DNA from: Cyanobium sp. NIES-981 | Lineage (GTDB): Bacteria > Cyanobacteriota > Cyanobacteriia > PCC-6307 > Cyanobiaceae | Direction: 5' to 3' | Length of the DNA stretch: 64,000 nt | NCBI RefSeq assembly: GCF_900088535.1 | Contig: NZ_LT578417.1 | Coordinates: 186,001-250,000, forward strand | Shown here: piece by piece, positions 1 to 9,101 of the stretch | Layout: the number at the start of each line of letters is the position of its first letter | How positions within the stretch are numbered: position 1 is the stretch's first letter | The notes under the pieces: generated by a model | Databases searched by the model: none | What the model saw: only the letters and a program-made list of their open reading frames with translations | Told to the model about the DNA's origin: nothing | Translations under genes and position numbers: made by a program

Positions 1-181
1 CCCCCTTCATCTGCTTCGCCTCGCCGCGGTCCACCTGCACGGAGGTGTCCGTGCTGCAGGAGGCACCCAGATCCCACTGCCGGATCCCCTGCCGCTGGGC
101 CAGGGTTTCAAGCCGCTCGTGCAGGGCGGGGGCATCGAGACCGGCCGTGCTGCCGGGGTGGGCGGAGCTCGTGATGGTCAT
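1..181 (-). CDS. pmbA: PmbA/TldE metalloprotease-like subunit, N-terminal part (runs off window)
   Basis: Only the first 60 or so residues are visible; the gene continues left of base 1. It starts with ATG at 181, three bases after the tldD stop codon, so the two are probably co-translated. The visible part has a short N-terminal helix region followed by a segment with DLGASCSTDTSVQVDRGEAKQ, which resembles the beginning of PmbA/TldE proteins. In this family PmbA and TldD form a heterodimeric protease that degrades unfolded or small peptides; the zinc site is on TldD. The identification rests on the fragment plus its neighbour and is good but not certain. Confidence 0.75.
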   Translation of the reverse strand, partial: MTITSSAHPGSTAGLDAPALHERLETLAQRQGIRQWDLGASCSTDTSVQVDRGEAKQMKG

Positions 182-183
182 GG

Positions 184-1614
184 TCAGCGGCCCCCCACGG
201 TGATGGTGTCGACCTTGATGTGGGGTTGCCCCACCGTGACGAAGATGCTGCCGCTCACCGAGCCACAGAAGCCGGCCGCCAGGTCGAGGTCGTTGGCGCA
301 CATGGAGATCCGCGGCATCACCTCCTTGGCCTCACCGATCAGGGTGGCTCCCTTCACGGGCCTGGTGAGGCTGCCGTTCTCGATCAGATAGCCCTCCTCC
401 ACCGCGAAATTGAACTGGCCGGTGGGTCCGACGCTGCCACCACCCATGGATTTGCAGTAGAGGCCGCGGTCCACCGAGGCGATCAGCTGCTCCGGTGTGT
501 GGGGGCCCGGCGCGATGTAGGTGTTCCGCATGCGGCTGGCGGCCGCGAAGCTGTGGCTCTGACGACGGCCGCTGCCGGTGCGGGGGTGGCCCGTGCGCAT
601 TTCCCCGGCCCTGTCGCTGAGGAAGCGCTTGAGCACGCCGTTCTCGATCAGGACGGTGCGCTGGGCCTCCATGCCCTCGTCGTCGATCGAGAGGGAGCCG
701 AAGGCCCCATCGCTCAGGCCCTCGTCGATGGCCGTCACGGCGCTGTGGGCGATCGGTTCGCCGATCCTGCCGGCGAAGGGGGTGGTGCCCCGCTCCACCT
801 GGGTGGTTTCCAGCAGGTGGCCGCAGGCCTCGTGAAAGATCACGCCGCCGAAGCGGTTGGCGAGCACCGCCGGCATTTGGCCGGCCTCCACGTAATCGGC
901 GTAGAGCATGGTGGCGGCGCTGCCGCACACATCCTGGGCGCTGGCGTCGGCGTCCCAGTGGCGCAGATCGTCAGGGCGGCCGGAGGTGCCGTAGCGGCGG
1001 CCGAGGCCGGCGCGGTGGTCGCCATCGGCGGCCAGCACGTTCAGCCCCAGGGATTGATGCAGGCGGATGTCCCGAGCCACGGAGCCATCGCTGGCGGCCA
1101 CCAGGATTTCCTGCCAGTCACGGGCGTACTGGCTGCGGCGGGCCTGCAGGTGGCGCCCATGCTGCTGAAGCCGGGCTGTGGCCTCCAGCAGCTTGCCGCT
1201 GGCTTCGCCCATGGCCGGGCAGCGTTGCAGCCAGTCGTGCTTGGCGGCGCCGTAATCCCGCAGGCTGCTCAGGCCCTCGAACGGGCTGGGGGTGCTGGTC
1301 GCCAGTTCCAGGCCGAGCATTCCCAGGGCCTGCTCCAGAGCCCGCAGCAGCCCGGCTTCGGAGAGATCGTTGGTGCTCACGAAACCATCGCGCAGCCCGC
1401 GGAACACCCGGATGCCCGCACCCCTGCCGAAGGAGGGGCTCACGCTGGTGATGGCATCCTGCTCGGCCAGCATGCCGAGATGGTCGGTGCGCTCGAGGAA
1501 CACTTCCACCAGATCTGCGCCGGCAGCGCGGCCGGCGGCCAGGATCGTCTCCAGGCGGGGAAGCCATCCCTGATCGAGCTGCTCGGAGACGGGCGGGGCT
1601 GCGGAAAGAACCAC
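184..1614 (-). CDS. tldD: TldD zinc metalloprotease subunit
   Basis: This is the catalytic subunit of the TldD/TldE peptidase. The 476-residue product is close to the usual 480. The zinc-binding motif HEACGH lies at residues 261-266 in the expected context [14 protein letters not shown], and the C-terminal domain has the expected glycine-rich [15 protein letters not shown] stretch. The start is taken as GTG at 1614; the open frame continues upstream to 2079, but that extension overlaps acsF and looks non-native. It is followed directly by pmbA, giving a tldD-pmbA pair. The family processes small peptides and clears unfolded helices; nothing in the sequence indicates the substrate here. Confidence 0.93.
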   Translation of the reverse strand: MVLSAAPPVSEQLDQGWLPRLETILAAGRAAGADLVEVFLERTDHLGMLAEQDAITSVSPSFGRGAGIRVFRGLRDGFVSTNDLSEAGLLRALEQALGMLGLELATSTPSPFEGLSSLRDYGAAKHDWLQRCPAMGEASGKLLEATARLQQHGRHLQARRSQYARDWQEILVAASDGSVARDIRLHQSLGLNVLAADGDHRAGLGRRYGTSGRPDDLRHWDADASAQDVCGSAATMLYADYVEAGQMPAVLANRFGGVIFHEACGHLLETTQVERGTTPFAGRIGEPIAHSAVTAIDEGLSDGAFGSLSIDDEGMEAQRTVLIENGVLKRFLSDRAGEMRTGHPRTGSGRRQSHSFAAASRMRNTYIAPGPHTPEQLIASVDRGLYCKSMGGGSVGPTGQFNFAVEEGYLIENGSLTRPVKGATLIGEAKEVMPRISMCANDLDLAAGFCGSVSGSIFVTVGQPHIKVDTITVGGR

Positions 1615-1709
1615 GTGGTTCAGGTCAGAGGTGGGTGGTGGAACGGTCCTAGCAAAAGGGCCCCGGCGACGGTGGCCGGAGCCCGGGAGCTCTGCGGTGC
1701 CGCTGCCGT

Positions 1710-2819
1710 TCAGCGCACGGCAGGCTGGAAGGCCTCGCTGCGGATGGGTTTCATCAGGAAGAGCTTGGCCATCTCGGCGGCGTTGCCGATCCAGTAGGGC
1801 AGCTTGCGCAGCGCCTTGAGGGGGGCCGGGGCACCGCTCTGGTCGGCCTCGCTGAGGGCGGCGTTGTTGTCCACCAGGCGCTCGAGCCGCTCCCAGAACT
1901 TGGGATTGCGCACATCCAGAACCACGGGGAACACCCGGGCGGAGGTCTCGTTGGTCTTGTCGATCACGTACTTGTCGTAGGCACGGGCATCGAGACCGAG
2001 GGCCTCGTAGAACTCCTTGCGCGCCACGTCGCGCACGTACATGGTGGCGAACACGGCCAGGAGGAAGAAACGGCACCACAGGCGGGCCTGCAGGCCCCGC
2101 ACGGTGTCGGGCTGGGCCTTCATCAGGGCGTCGAAGAAGTCACCATGACGGTTCTCGTCCTGACACCAGTTTTCAAAGAAGTTGAAGATCGGGAAGATCT
2201 TGCTTTCCGGGTTCTTCTCCAGATGGCGGTAAATGGCGATGTAGCGCCAGTAGCCGATCTTCTCACTCAGGTAGGTGGCGTAGAAGATGAACTTGGGCTT
2301 GAAGTAGGTGTAGGCCTTGTTGGCCGTGAGAAAGCCCAGGTCGAGCTGGAGGCCGAAATCGGCCATGGCCTTGTTGAGAAAGCCGGCATGGCGGGCTTCA
2401 TCCCGGGCCATATGGGCGAAGCACTCCGCCAGGAGGGGGTTCTTCTCCTTGATGCGACGGCTCAGCTCCTTGTAGAGGAGAAAGCCCGAGAATTCAGAGG
2501 TGCAGCTCTGCTCGAGGAACTCCACGAACACCCGGCGGGTCTCAGGATCAAGTTTCTCGGCCGCACCCTCGAATTCGCCATTGCGCACGAAGTGGTGGCG
2601 GTTGTAGTCCTTGCGGAATTCCTCGCAGATGGCCTCCAGCTCCACGGCGTTGGGGCGGAGGTCCATGGCCGCCATGGCCTCGAAATCGGTGGTGTAGAAC
2701 CGCGGCGTCAGGATGGTGTCCTTCACCGGATCCTTGATGGCGGGGGAATCCGGTGTGCCGATGGTCAGGCCGGAGCCAGGTGCGGCGGCGGGATTGGCGA
2801 CAGCGGTTGGGGGCACCAT
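1710..2819 (-). CDS. acsF: Mg-protoporphyrin IX monomethyl ester oxidative cyclase, aerobic
   Basis: AcsF (ChlE) makes the isocyclic ring E of chlorophyll, an oxygen-dependent step that turns Mg-protoporphyrin monomethyl ester into divinyl-protochlorophyllide. The product is 369 residues, normal for the family. Di-iron ligands are visible in the repeated E..H-type motifs: [11 protein letters not shown] in the first half and [11 protein letters not shown] in the second. It lacks a signal peptide; family members act at the thylakoid or plasma membrane. The N-terminal 35 residues are low complexity and probably variable. It is transcribed alone between tldD and a DUF2996 gene. Identification is secure. 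Confidence 0.97.
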   Translation of the reverse strand: MVPPTAVANPAAAPGSGLTIGTPDSPAIKDPVKDTILTPRFYTTDFEAMAAMDLRPNAVELEAICEEFRKDYNRHHFVRNGEFEGAAEKLDPETRRVFVEFLEQSCTSEFSGFLLYKELSRRIKEKNPLLAECFAHMARDEARHAGFLNKAMADFGLQLDLGFLTANKAYTYFKPKFIFYATYLSEKIGYWRYIAIYRHLEKNPESKIFPIFNFFENWCQDENRHGDFFDALMKAQPDTVRGLQARLWCRFFLLAVFATMYVRDVARKEFYEALGLDARAYDKYVIDKTNETSARVFPVVLDVRNPKFWERLERLVDNNAALSEADQSGAPAPLKALRKLPYWIGNAAEMAKLFLMKPIRSEAFQPAVR

Positions 2820-2900
2820 CAGGCTGGCAACACAGAGCGTGCGGCCATCGTAAGTGGCCTGGCCTCTGCGGCGGCCTGGATGTAACGGCGTACGGGGGTG

Positions 2901-3374
2901 CTAGTTGGCCCCGAGCCACTTCTGCCCGTTCAGCCGCTGCACCAGCCGGGAGACCAGCAGGGGCAGGGTGATCTTGCGCTCGTCGATCAGAAAGGATTCC
3001 ACCAGGCTCGGCTGGGCGCCGGCCTCGGCCACGATCACCACCTTCGGCGCGGTGAGGCTCTCCTCGGTGAAGCAGAGCCAGAACCGGCGTTCCTCCGGCA
3101 GGACGCCAGCCACCATCCAGCAGGGACTGCCGATCACCGGCATCGCAGCCTGCTCGAAGGAGAGCTGGGGCGCTGGTCCGCCGTAGGCCTGGATCTCCTT
3201 GCTGAGCGCCGGGATCAGCAGCTCGGGAACGAAGGTGGCGAAGGGTTGCTCCTCCGGAGCCGGTGGCTTCGCTGCCGCCTTGGCGGCCGGCTTGGCAGCA
3301 GCGGTGCCGGCAGAGCTGGCTGCTCCAGCCTTGTCTGCGGCGCTGTCCTGGGCTGGATTGGTGGCCTCACTCAC
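2901..3374 (-). CDS. DUF2996 family protein
   Basis: The 157-residue product starts with an Ala/Lys/Pro-rich disordered region (residues 1-45), followed by a compact domain with ATFVPELLIPALSKEIQ and WLCFTEESLTAPKVV. This matches the DUF2996 family of cyanobacteria and plastid-bearing organisms as I recall it. No catalytic motif, membrane segment or signal peptide is visible. The function is unknown to me from sequence alone. It lies alone between acsF and a small membrane-protein gene on the same strand. Confidence 0.8.
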   Translation of the reverse strand: MSEATNPAQDSAADKAGAASSAGTAAAKPAAKAAAKPPAPEEQPFATFVPELLIPALSKEIQAYGGPAPQLSFEQAAMPVIGSPCWMVAGVLPEERRFWLCFTEESLTAPKVVIVAEAGAQPSLVESFLIDERKITLPLLVSRLVQRLNGQKWLGAN

Positions 3375-3467
3375 CGAACTCTGGCCTCAAACCATCGGTG
3401 GCCCGACTCTAAGCCGGGCGGCGTGTGCTTCAGACACACCTCGGTGCCGGGGCCGTGGGCCCTGGGT

Positions 3468-4052
3468 TCACCAGCTCTCGGCCAGGGGGCTGCCCCAGCC
3501 ATCCCCCCCGGCAGCCCCTGGTGTCGGTGCCGCCACCGCGAAGCCCCGCTCCGGCCTCGGCGATGCTGGGTGTTCCTGGGCGGGGCTGGCGGTGGTGGCG
3601 CCGGCCCGCCGGATCACCCGGTAGGGCACCGCCACGGTGGGACTGCTCTCCCCGGCCGCCCGTGTGGGGCCGGCTCCAGGGCCGTAGGCGGGCGGGTAGC
3701 CAGCAGGCGCTTCGCTGTCCGCGTCCATTCCCGGCCAGCCGGTCTCGCGGGGGGGGGCGCTGGGCTGGCGGCTGTCTTCGACGTTGGCTTCGCGGCTGTT
3801 CAGAGGGCGCCTCACCTGCCGCTGCAGCTCCCGCTCCCCTGCGCTCATGGCCAGGGCGGTGCCCAGGGCACTCACCCCAGCTCCACCCGCCGCCGCCAGC
3901 ATCATCCACACCCCGATCGGCAGGGAGGGCGTGCTCCAGGTGAGCAGGCGCAGAGCCACCGCAGGCCGGGGGTTGACGGCACCGATCAGCACCACGGCCA
4001 GCAGCGGCGCCAGCAACGGGAGCAGAAGCAGCTGTCGCACCAGAGGGGCCAA
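3468..4052 (-). CDS. Small membrane protein with disordered Pro-rich tail
   Basis: The 194-residue product has two likely membrane helices (about residues 6-26 and 43-68, the second Gly/Ala rich) and then a long low-complexity Pro/Ala/Glu tail. I do not recognise a family. The frame opens at a TTG codon at 4052, three bases after the ubiX stop, so translational coupling to ubiX is likely. The composition of the tail suggests a cytoplasmic, unstructured region. The similar position in an operon with ubiX does not by itself indicate a role. Confidence 0.65.
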   Translation of the reverse strand: MAPLVRQLLLLPLLAPLLAVVLIGAVNPRPAVALRLLTWSTPSLPIGVWMMLAAAGGAGVSALGTALAMSAGERELQRQVRRPLNSREANVEDSRQPSAPPRETGWPGMDADSEAPAGYPPAYGPGAGPTRAAGESSPTVAVPYRVIRRAGATTASPAQEHPASPRPERGFAVAAPTPGAAGGDGWGSPLAESW

Positions 4053-4055
4053 GAC

Positions 4056-4748
4056 TCAGGACTCGGTGGGAATCGGGGTGGACACGGGCTCTGGCGGTGT
4101 CGGGTTGCCGGAGCCTGGGCTGGAGCGGTCGGCCCGATCGGCCTGGATGGGGCCCTGCCAACGCCGCAGGCTGCCCAGCTCGAAGCCGAGCACATCAAAG
4201 ACGCGGATCACCAGGAAATCCACCATCTCCTCGATCCCACGGGGGCGGTGGTACCAGGCCGGCACCGGTGGTGCGATGCGTGCCCCGGCTTCCGCCAGGG
4301 CGGTGAGATTGCGGAGGTGCACCAGGCTCCAGGGCGTTTCCCGGGGACAGATCACCAGGGGTCTGCCCTCCTTCAGGTGCACATCGGCGGCCCGCTCCAC
4401 CAGGTCGAGGGCCACACCGGAGGCGATCCGTCCCACCGTGCCCATCGAAGCGGGCAGGATCACCATGCCCCGGGTGCGGTAGCTGCCGCTGGCGATCGCG
4501 GCGGCCTGGTCATTCCAGCGATGGCAGCGCAACCGTCCGGTCTGGCAACCGGTCTCCTCGCGCCAGAACCGTTCCTGGGCCTCCGGTTCGCTCGGGACCC
4601 GCAGTCCCAGCTCCGCCTGCCACACCCCGATGGCACCGCGGCTCGTCACCATCTCGACCGACTCGCCCGCCTCCAGCAGCAGCTGCAGTGCCCGTCTGGC
4701 CAGGGGTTGGGCCGAGGCCCCGGAAACGGCCAGAACAACCGGGTCCAT
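4056..4748 (-). CDS. ubiX: UbiX-type flavin prenyltransferase
   Basis: UbiX attaches a dimethylallyl unit to FMN to make prenylated FMN, the cofactor of UbiD-type decarboxylases in quinone biosynthesis. The 230-residue product begins MDPVVLAVSGASAQPLARRAL, the FMN-binding start of the family. It also has MVILPASMGTVGRIASG and RPLVICPRETPWSLVHLRNL, which carry the conserved substrate and flavin contacts. A Pro/Ser-rich tail of about 30 residues extends past the usual end. The start ATG at 4748 follows the RNase stop at 4753 by four bases, so it belongs to an operon with that gene and the downstream membrane protein. Confidence 0.93.
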   Translation of the reverse strand: MDPVVLAVSGASAQPLARRALQLLLEAGESVEMVTSRGAIGVWQAELGLRVPSEPEAQERFWREETGCQTGRLRCHRWNDQAAAIASGSYRTRGMVILPASMGTVGRIASGVALDLVERAADVHLKEGRPLVICPRETPWSLVHLRNLTALAEAGARIAPPVPAWYHRPRGIEEMVDFLVIRVFDVLGFELGSLRRWQGPIQADRADRSSPGSGNPTPPEPVSTPIPTES

Positions 4749-4752
4749 CGCC

Positions 4753-7119
4753 TCAGGCCTCGTTGAGCACGGCCACCGGGGTGAACGTGTCGTCGCCGTC
4801 GGGGGAGTCCCCGTCGTGGGAGTCGCCGTCGAGGGGGGCCTTGTCCGGGGCGGCGAGGTTGTCCTGGCCGTCCGCCAGGGCCTCGTAGCCCTCCGGCAGC
4901 TGCACGGCCAGATCGATCTGGTGGCGCAGCGCATCCACCTTCTGGATCTCGACCTCCACCGCATCGCCGAGCATGTAGGTGCGGCGGTTCTTGCGGCCCA
5001 CCAGCCGGTTCTGGCGCGAGCGGTACTCGTACCAGTCGTCCTTGAGGGAGCTCACGTGCACCAGCCCCTCGACGTTGGAGGGTGGCACTTCCACGAAGAA
5101 GCCGTAGCTCTGCACACCACTGATGATTCCCGGCAGCACCTGGCCGACCAGCGGTTCAGCCTGCCGGGCCTGGGCCATGGCCAGCAGATCCGCCTCCAGC
5201 TCCGCCCCGAAACGGCGCCTGCCGTTCAGCCGCTGCACCAGGCCATGGGCAAGACCCTGATGGAAGGGAACCAGGGCGCTGTTCGGCAGCAGGGGCCAGT
5301 CGATGGAGCCGTGGCAGGCATCGGAGGCCAGGTCCACCCCGATCTTGTGACGCACGCTCGGGCGGTCCTTGCCCTCGGTGAGCAGCAGGGTGAGCAGATG
5401 CTGGTTCCAGATGTCGGCGTAATGCAGGCCAGGGCAGCACCAGGGTGCATAGGCCGGCTCCTCACCGGTGATGCCCGCCACGGCATGCTCCCCGGCCTCG
5501 GTGGCCAGGCTGACGGGCCTCAGCACGGCCCTGAGCTGCTGCTGCAGGGGGCGGCAGCGATCGGTGGCCGCGAAGGCGGCCGCCAGTTCACCGGCGCTGG
5601 CATGGCCCTCCTCATCCAGCTCCAGGGGGATCTCCAGGGCGAGGGCCGCCTTGGCCACATCGTTGAGGTCGGAGGCTTCCGCCGCAGCATTCACCGCATA
5701 GATCGCCGGCAGCTGCAGGGCCGCCAGGTGTTCCCCCAGGGCACGATCGGCAAGCAGACCGCCCTCCCGCAGGATCGCCATCGGATGGTGGGCCGGCAGC
5801 TCCACCATCCAGCCCTGTCCTGCCGCATCCGGGGGCGGCACCGCCAGGTCCCCGAGGCTCTCGATGGGAGGCATCGGCAGGAGGAGGTCGAGCGAACCCT
5901 TCTCCAGCCGTCGCTCCCGCAGCAGGGCGGTGAGCGTCACCAGCTGCTCCAGCTGGTCGAGGTGGGCCTTGACGGCCTTCAGGGCCGCCGGTGTGGAGCG
6001 GCTTTTGGGTTTGCGCTCGGCCAGGGCGGCGAGCATCGCCGCGTCCACGCGGGCCTCAGGCTTGATCAGGGAGCGGCAGAAGCGGTAGTGCTCCAGCTGG
6101 CCGGAGCTGTTGAGCTCGAGCGCCACCGAGAGAGCGGCCTGGCGCTCGCCGGGCTTCCAGCCGGCGGCCTTCTGGAGGGCCGGGCTCAGCAGGGGAAGCC
6201 ACTGGCGGCCGACGCAGTGGGCTTCGGCCTGATCCCGCAGCCACTGGTCGAGGCTGCCGCCGAAGGGGATCCGCTCGGCCACGGCCGGTGCATGGATCCA
6301 GAGGGTCCAGCCCTCGTCGCGGGATTCGAGGCAGACCGCAGCCAGGTCCGGCGTGTCCTTGCACTGCCAGCCGCTGATCAGCAGGGCGGGCTGCTGGGTG
6401 AGGTCCGCGCGGTCCTTGATCTCCGGTGTGCGGAGGCTGGCCCGTGGGGCCGTCGGGCGCTGGTTCAGGCGGTGCTTGGTGAGCACCAGATCGAGGTCGG
6501 CCGCCTCGCCGCCATGGATCGGCAGGCGCCGTGCCACGTGCCCCTGGGGGGCGAACTGGGCCACGGGGTAGCGATCGATCATCACCTCCACCACCGAGTT
6601 CTGCTCCGGATCGAGGTACTCGGCGTCGGATTCCGGCAGCTGGACGGCGGTCAGGAGCCGGTCGTCCAGCGGCAGGGCCACCAGGTGATCCCGCTGGTGT
6701 TCCACCTGGGCCAGCAGCGCGGTGGTGTGGCGCTCGAGGATGCATTGCACGCCACCTTCCGGAGAGCGTCGCCGGCCGCCTTCCCGCGTCACCTTCACCA
6801 GCACCCGGTCGCCATTCCAGGCGTGGTTGAGCTGGTGATCGCGGATGTAGATGTCCTCGCCTCCGTCCTCCCGCAGGGCGAAGCAGAACCCCTTGCTCGA
6901 GCAGCGCAGTCGGGCCGGGATGAGTTCCGGCGTGTCGCAACGCTGAATGGCGTCGTCGGATCGGCTCAGCAGGCCGAGTCTGTCGAGGGCATGCAGGCCG
7001 ATCTGCAGATGGGTCCTGTCGTCCGTGCCGCTCAGGCCAAGGGCCTTCTCCAGTTTGGCGATAGGCAGAGATTCCCCGGCGGGAAGCTGGTCGAGCAGGT
7101 CGGCGACCGTGAACTTCAT
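4753..7119 (-). CDS. rnr: RNase II/R-family exoribonuclease
   Basis: This enzyme degrades RNA processively from the 3' end. The 788-residue product has an N-terminal helical region, a cold-shock-like domain (around GDRVLVKVTREGG), a central RNB catalytic region (residues about 300-640), and a C-terminal S1 domain recognised by GIISGVQSYGFFVEV and GLVHVSSLKDD. The usual arginine/aspartate cluster of the RNB active site is hard to place by eye and the central part is divergent. The start is ATG at 7119; an upstream extension to 7197 is GC-rich and unlikely. Cyanobacteria normally have one enzyme of this type, and choosing between the names rnb and rnr is not possible here. Confidence 0.85.
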   Translation of the reverse strand: MKFTVADLLDQLPAGESLPIAKLEKALGLSGTDDRTHLQIGLHALDRLGLLSRSDDAIQRCDTPELIPARLRCSSKGFCFALREDGGEDIYIRDHQLNHAWNGDRVLVKVTREGGRRRSPEGGVQCILERHTTALLAQVEHQRDHLVALPLDDRLLTAVQLPESDAEYLDPEQNSVVEVMIDRYPVAQFAPQGHVARRLPIHGGEAADLDLVLTKHRLNQRPTAPRASLRTPEIKDRADLTQQPALLISGWQCKDTPDLAAVCLESRDEGWTLWIHAPAVAERIPFGGSLDQWLRDQAEAHCVGRQWLPLLSPALQKAAGWKPGERQAALSVALELNSSGQLEHYRFCRSLIKPEARVDAAMLAALAERKPKSRSTPAALKAVKAHLDQLEQLVTLTALLRERRLEKGSLDLLLPMPPIESLGDLAVPPPDAAGQGWMVELPAHHPMAILREGGLLADRALGEHLAALQLPAIYAVNAAAEASDLNDVAKAALALEIPLELDEEGHASAGELAAAFAATDRCRPLQQQLRAVLRPVSLATEAGEHAVAGITGEEPAYAPWCCPGLHYADIWNQHLLTLLLTEGKDRPSVRHKIGVDLASDACHGSIDWPLLPNSALVPFHQGLAHGLVQRLNGRRRFGAELEADLLAMAQARQAEPLVGQVLPGIISGVQSYGFFVEVPPSNVEGLVHVSSLKDDWYEYRSRQNRLVGRKNRRTYMLGDAVEVEIQKVDALRHQIDLAVQLPEGYEALADGQDNLAAPDKAPLDGDSHDGDSPDGDDTFTPVAVLNEA

Positions 7120-7304
7120 CGAATCAGCAGCTGTGTGGCTTGTGCGGCCCGAGCTCAGCCCAGGGGACTGGCGGCGGCGGCAGCGGAAGGGGCGCACCGG
7201 GCTCGGAGCGATGCCCGCGTACCCCTGGACTCCCGGACCGGAACTTTAGGCAGCCGTGGGACGGGGCTGGATCCACGCCACCGCCGCGGCCCGGGGGGCG
7301 AGCC

Positions 7305-7637
7305 TCAGGGGTGGCTGTCCTGGCCTGCGCCACTCTCCTGGTCGGCCGCAGCGGAGTCCTCGTCCGCCCTGGCCATCAGCAGCAGCCGGAGCCCCAGCAC
7401 CAGAAAGCCCACCGAGGCGGCCAGCTGCAGGGTGTCGGTGGGGACCACGCTGGACAGGGATCCCCCGGCGGCGGCGCCCAGAAGGCTGGCGAGCACCAGG
7501 GCGGCAGAACTGCCGGCGAACACGGCGCCGGGACGGCTTGAGGTGCCGCTGATGGTCACGATGGCGAGCTGGGTCTTGTCCCCCAGCTCGGCCAGGAACA
7601 CCGTGGCGAAGGTGGAGGCCAGCAGGGCGAGGTCCAT
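7305..7637 (-). CDS. GDT1/UPF0016 family transporter, half-size protein 1
   Basis: The 110-residue protein has the family signature ELGDKTQ near its N terminus ([17 protein letters not shown]) and three hydrophobic helices. Full-length GDT1 proteins carry this motif twice; cyanobacteria and other bacteria often encode the two halves separately, and the pair here (this gene and the one at 7754) fits a heterodimer. Family members export Mn2+ or Ca2+, and the cyanobacterial homologue Mnx protects against manganese overload at the thylakoid membrane. I infer the same role. The start ATG at 7637 is chosen because the longer frame overlaps the partner gene. Confidence 0.88.
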   Translation of the reverse strand: MDLALLASTFATVFLAELGDKTQLAIVTISGTSSRPGAVFAGSSAALVLASLLGAAAGGSLSSVVPTDTLQLAASVGFLVLGLRLLLMARADEDSAAADQESGAGQDSHP

Positions 7638-7753
7638 GGCAGGAAGCGGGAGGCAGAAAGCGGGTCTGGGCTGGGCTGGGGGATCGGGCGGACCTGGACC
7701 GCCGTTGAGGGCGCGACGGGCGTGGAAGGCTGGAGGGGAAATGGCTCCGGCAC

Positions 7754-8164
7754 TCAGGCCGGGGGGTTCAGACCCTGCATGGGCGCCAGGTTCAGCACCG
7801 CCTGCCGGCCCAGCCACAGCCCCAGGGCCACCATCAGGCCTCCCGCCAGCCGCTCCAGTTGCTGGGCCGGCATCACCCGGGCCAGCCAGCGGCCCAGCAG
7901 CACGCCCACCAGGCTCGAGCAGATCAGGGCCAGGGAGGCCCCGAGGAACACCACCAGGGGCCGCCCGGACTGGGCGGACAGCAGCAGGGCGGCCAGCTGG
8001 GTCTTGTCGCCGAGTTCGGCCAGAAACACGGTGGTGAAGGTGGTGATGAACGCCACCACCCACCCCCTGGACGTCGGGGTCCCGGACTCACTCACGGCGT
8101 CCGGTTGCGGTGCAGCGGCCTGCGGATCGGGCTCCGCCGCTCTGGCCTGGGGGGCATCACTCAT
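7754..8164 (-). CDS. GDT1/UPF0016 family transporter, half-size protein 2
   Basis: The 136-residue protein begins with about 30 disordered residues and then has the second copy of the family motif, [17 protein letters not shown], followed by two more hydrophobic segments (around [14 protein letters not shown] and [12 protein letters not shown]). It is the partner of the half-size protein encoded just downstream at 7305. Its start codon overlaps the stop of the Cys-cluster gene at 8161 (ATGA), so all three genes are probably one transcript. The likely role is export of divalent manganese or calcium, inferred from the family. Confidence 0.88.
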
Positions 8165-8553
8165 GGTCCGCGGCGGATCGCCTGCCGAAAACGACGCATC
8201 ACCCTGCCACGCCCGCCGTATTCGGCGCGGATCTGCTGCAGGCAGCAGGCGATGGCCAGGCTGTCCCGCTCCGGCGGAGCCCCTGTCCCATCACCGTGAG
8301 CGCCACAGGCGCCGGCGAACAGTCCCACCAGGTTGTCGACATGACAGAAGTCGGGTCGCTCGCCATAGATCCGGCAGCGTCTGCCCCCGGTGTCGTAGTG
8401 GATGCACCAGCCGTCTTCCCCCACCATGGCGAGATAGCGCTCCCTCTGCCCGGGGCTGAGGGCCTCGAGCGCCTCGCCCCGCAGACCCGGATCGAGGCGG
8501 CAACAGGCACCACAGCCCTGGATGCACTGCCAGTGGAGCACGTTGCTGGACAT
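8161..8553 (-). CDS. YkgJ-type cysteine-cluster (zinc/iron-chelating) protein
   Basis: The 130-residue product has the spaced cysteines typical of the YkgJ/CxxCxxxCC family: [16 protein letters not shown] at residues 8-23, then [17 protein letters not shown] near residue 60. These are thought to bind zinc or an iron-sulfur cluster. The start ATG at 8553 is placed just before this cluster; a longer frame to 8739 would run over the psb30 region. No partner or substrate can be read from the sequence, but the operon with two metal transporters suggests a role linked to metal handling. That link is an inference. Confidence 0.85.
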
Positions 8554-8721
8554 CACAGGGCCGAGTTCTCGGGAACCCGTTCTAGGAATCCCGGGGCCTG
8601 GGGATGGGGCCAGCCCGGACCCGCTGCTGTGACAACCCGTCACAGAGATCCGCTGGGGTGGGGACAGGTTCCTGACGCCGCCTACGATCGCGCCCAGCAA
8701 ACGTCTCCGCCGCCGGTCACC

Positions 8722-8829
8722 ATGGGCATCGATTTCCACCTGATCGCCAACTTCGGAGCCCTGGCGCTGATCACCCTGGCTGGGCCTGCAGTGATCTTCA
8801 TCCTCTTCTACCGCCGCGGTGCCCTCTGA
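8722..8829 (+). CDS. psb30: Photosystem II protein Psb30 (Ycf12)
   Basis: This 35-residue single-helix thylakoid protein sits at the edge of the photosystem II core near PsbJ and cytochrome b559. The translation starts [16 protein letters not shown], continues through a helix with [10 protein letters not shown] and ends YRRGAL, which is essentially the standard Psb30 sequence. Start ATG at 8722, stop TGA at 8827-8829. It is transcribed on the plus strand, divergent from the Cys-cluster and GDT1 genes, and is embedded at the 3' end of a longer shadow frame, so automatic calling could miss it. Confidence 0.95.
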
Positions 8830-8924
8830 AATCCGTTCAGGTGAGTCCGTTCAGGCGGCCCGGGGCCTGATCTTCTAGGAACTTCGCGCCTGCTCCGATT
8901 GCGTCCGGACCGATCGCGGTACGA

Positions 8925-8999
8925 CTGATCACGACAGGTCTGATCACGACAGGTCTGATCACGACAGACCTGATTGCGACAGGTCTGACCGCCTCAGAC
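8925..8999. repeat. 15-bp tandem repeat, about five units
   Basis: Five units of 15 bases follow head to tail in the intergenic space between psb30 and the ClC gene. Units one and two are identical (CTGATCACGACAGGT), unit three differs in the last two or three bases, unit four has TGC for CAC in the middle, and unit five is more diverged. The region lies downstream of both convergent genes, so an effect on transcript ends is possible but not shown. The remaining 8830-8924 and 9000-9101 hold no recognisable gene. Confidence 0.85.
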
Positions 9000-9101
9000 A
9001 GCGATTCAGTGCGCGAGCCCTGAGCCGTCCCGCGGCTGACCCGGCATCGCGCTGGCGGCCGGGCAGCTGACCCGCAGCCCGGCTGTGATGGCGACCGGCT
9101 G

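Noticed and set aside
220-1797. Long plus-strand frame opposite tldD
   Set aside because: Low-complexity Gly/Ala/His composition; it is the antisense shadow of tldD in GC-rich DNA.
4630-8037. 1135-residue plus-strand frame across the RNase and GDT1 genes
   Set aside because: Antisense shadow; the minus-strand genes have clear family motifs, this frame has none.
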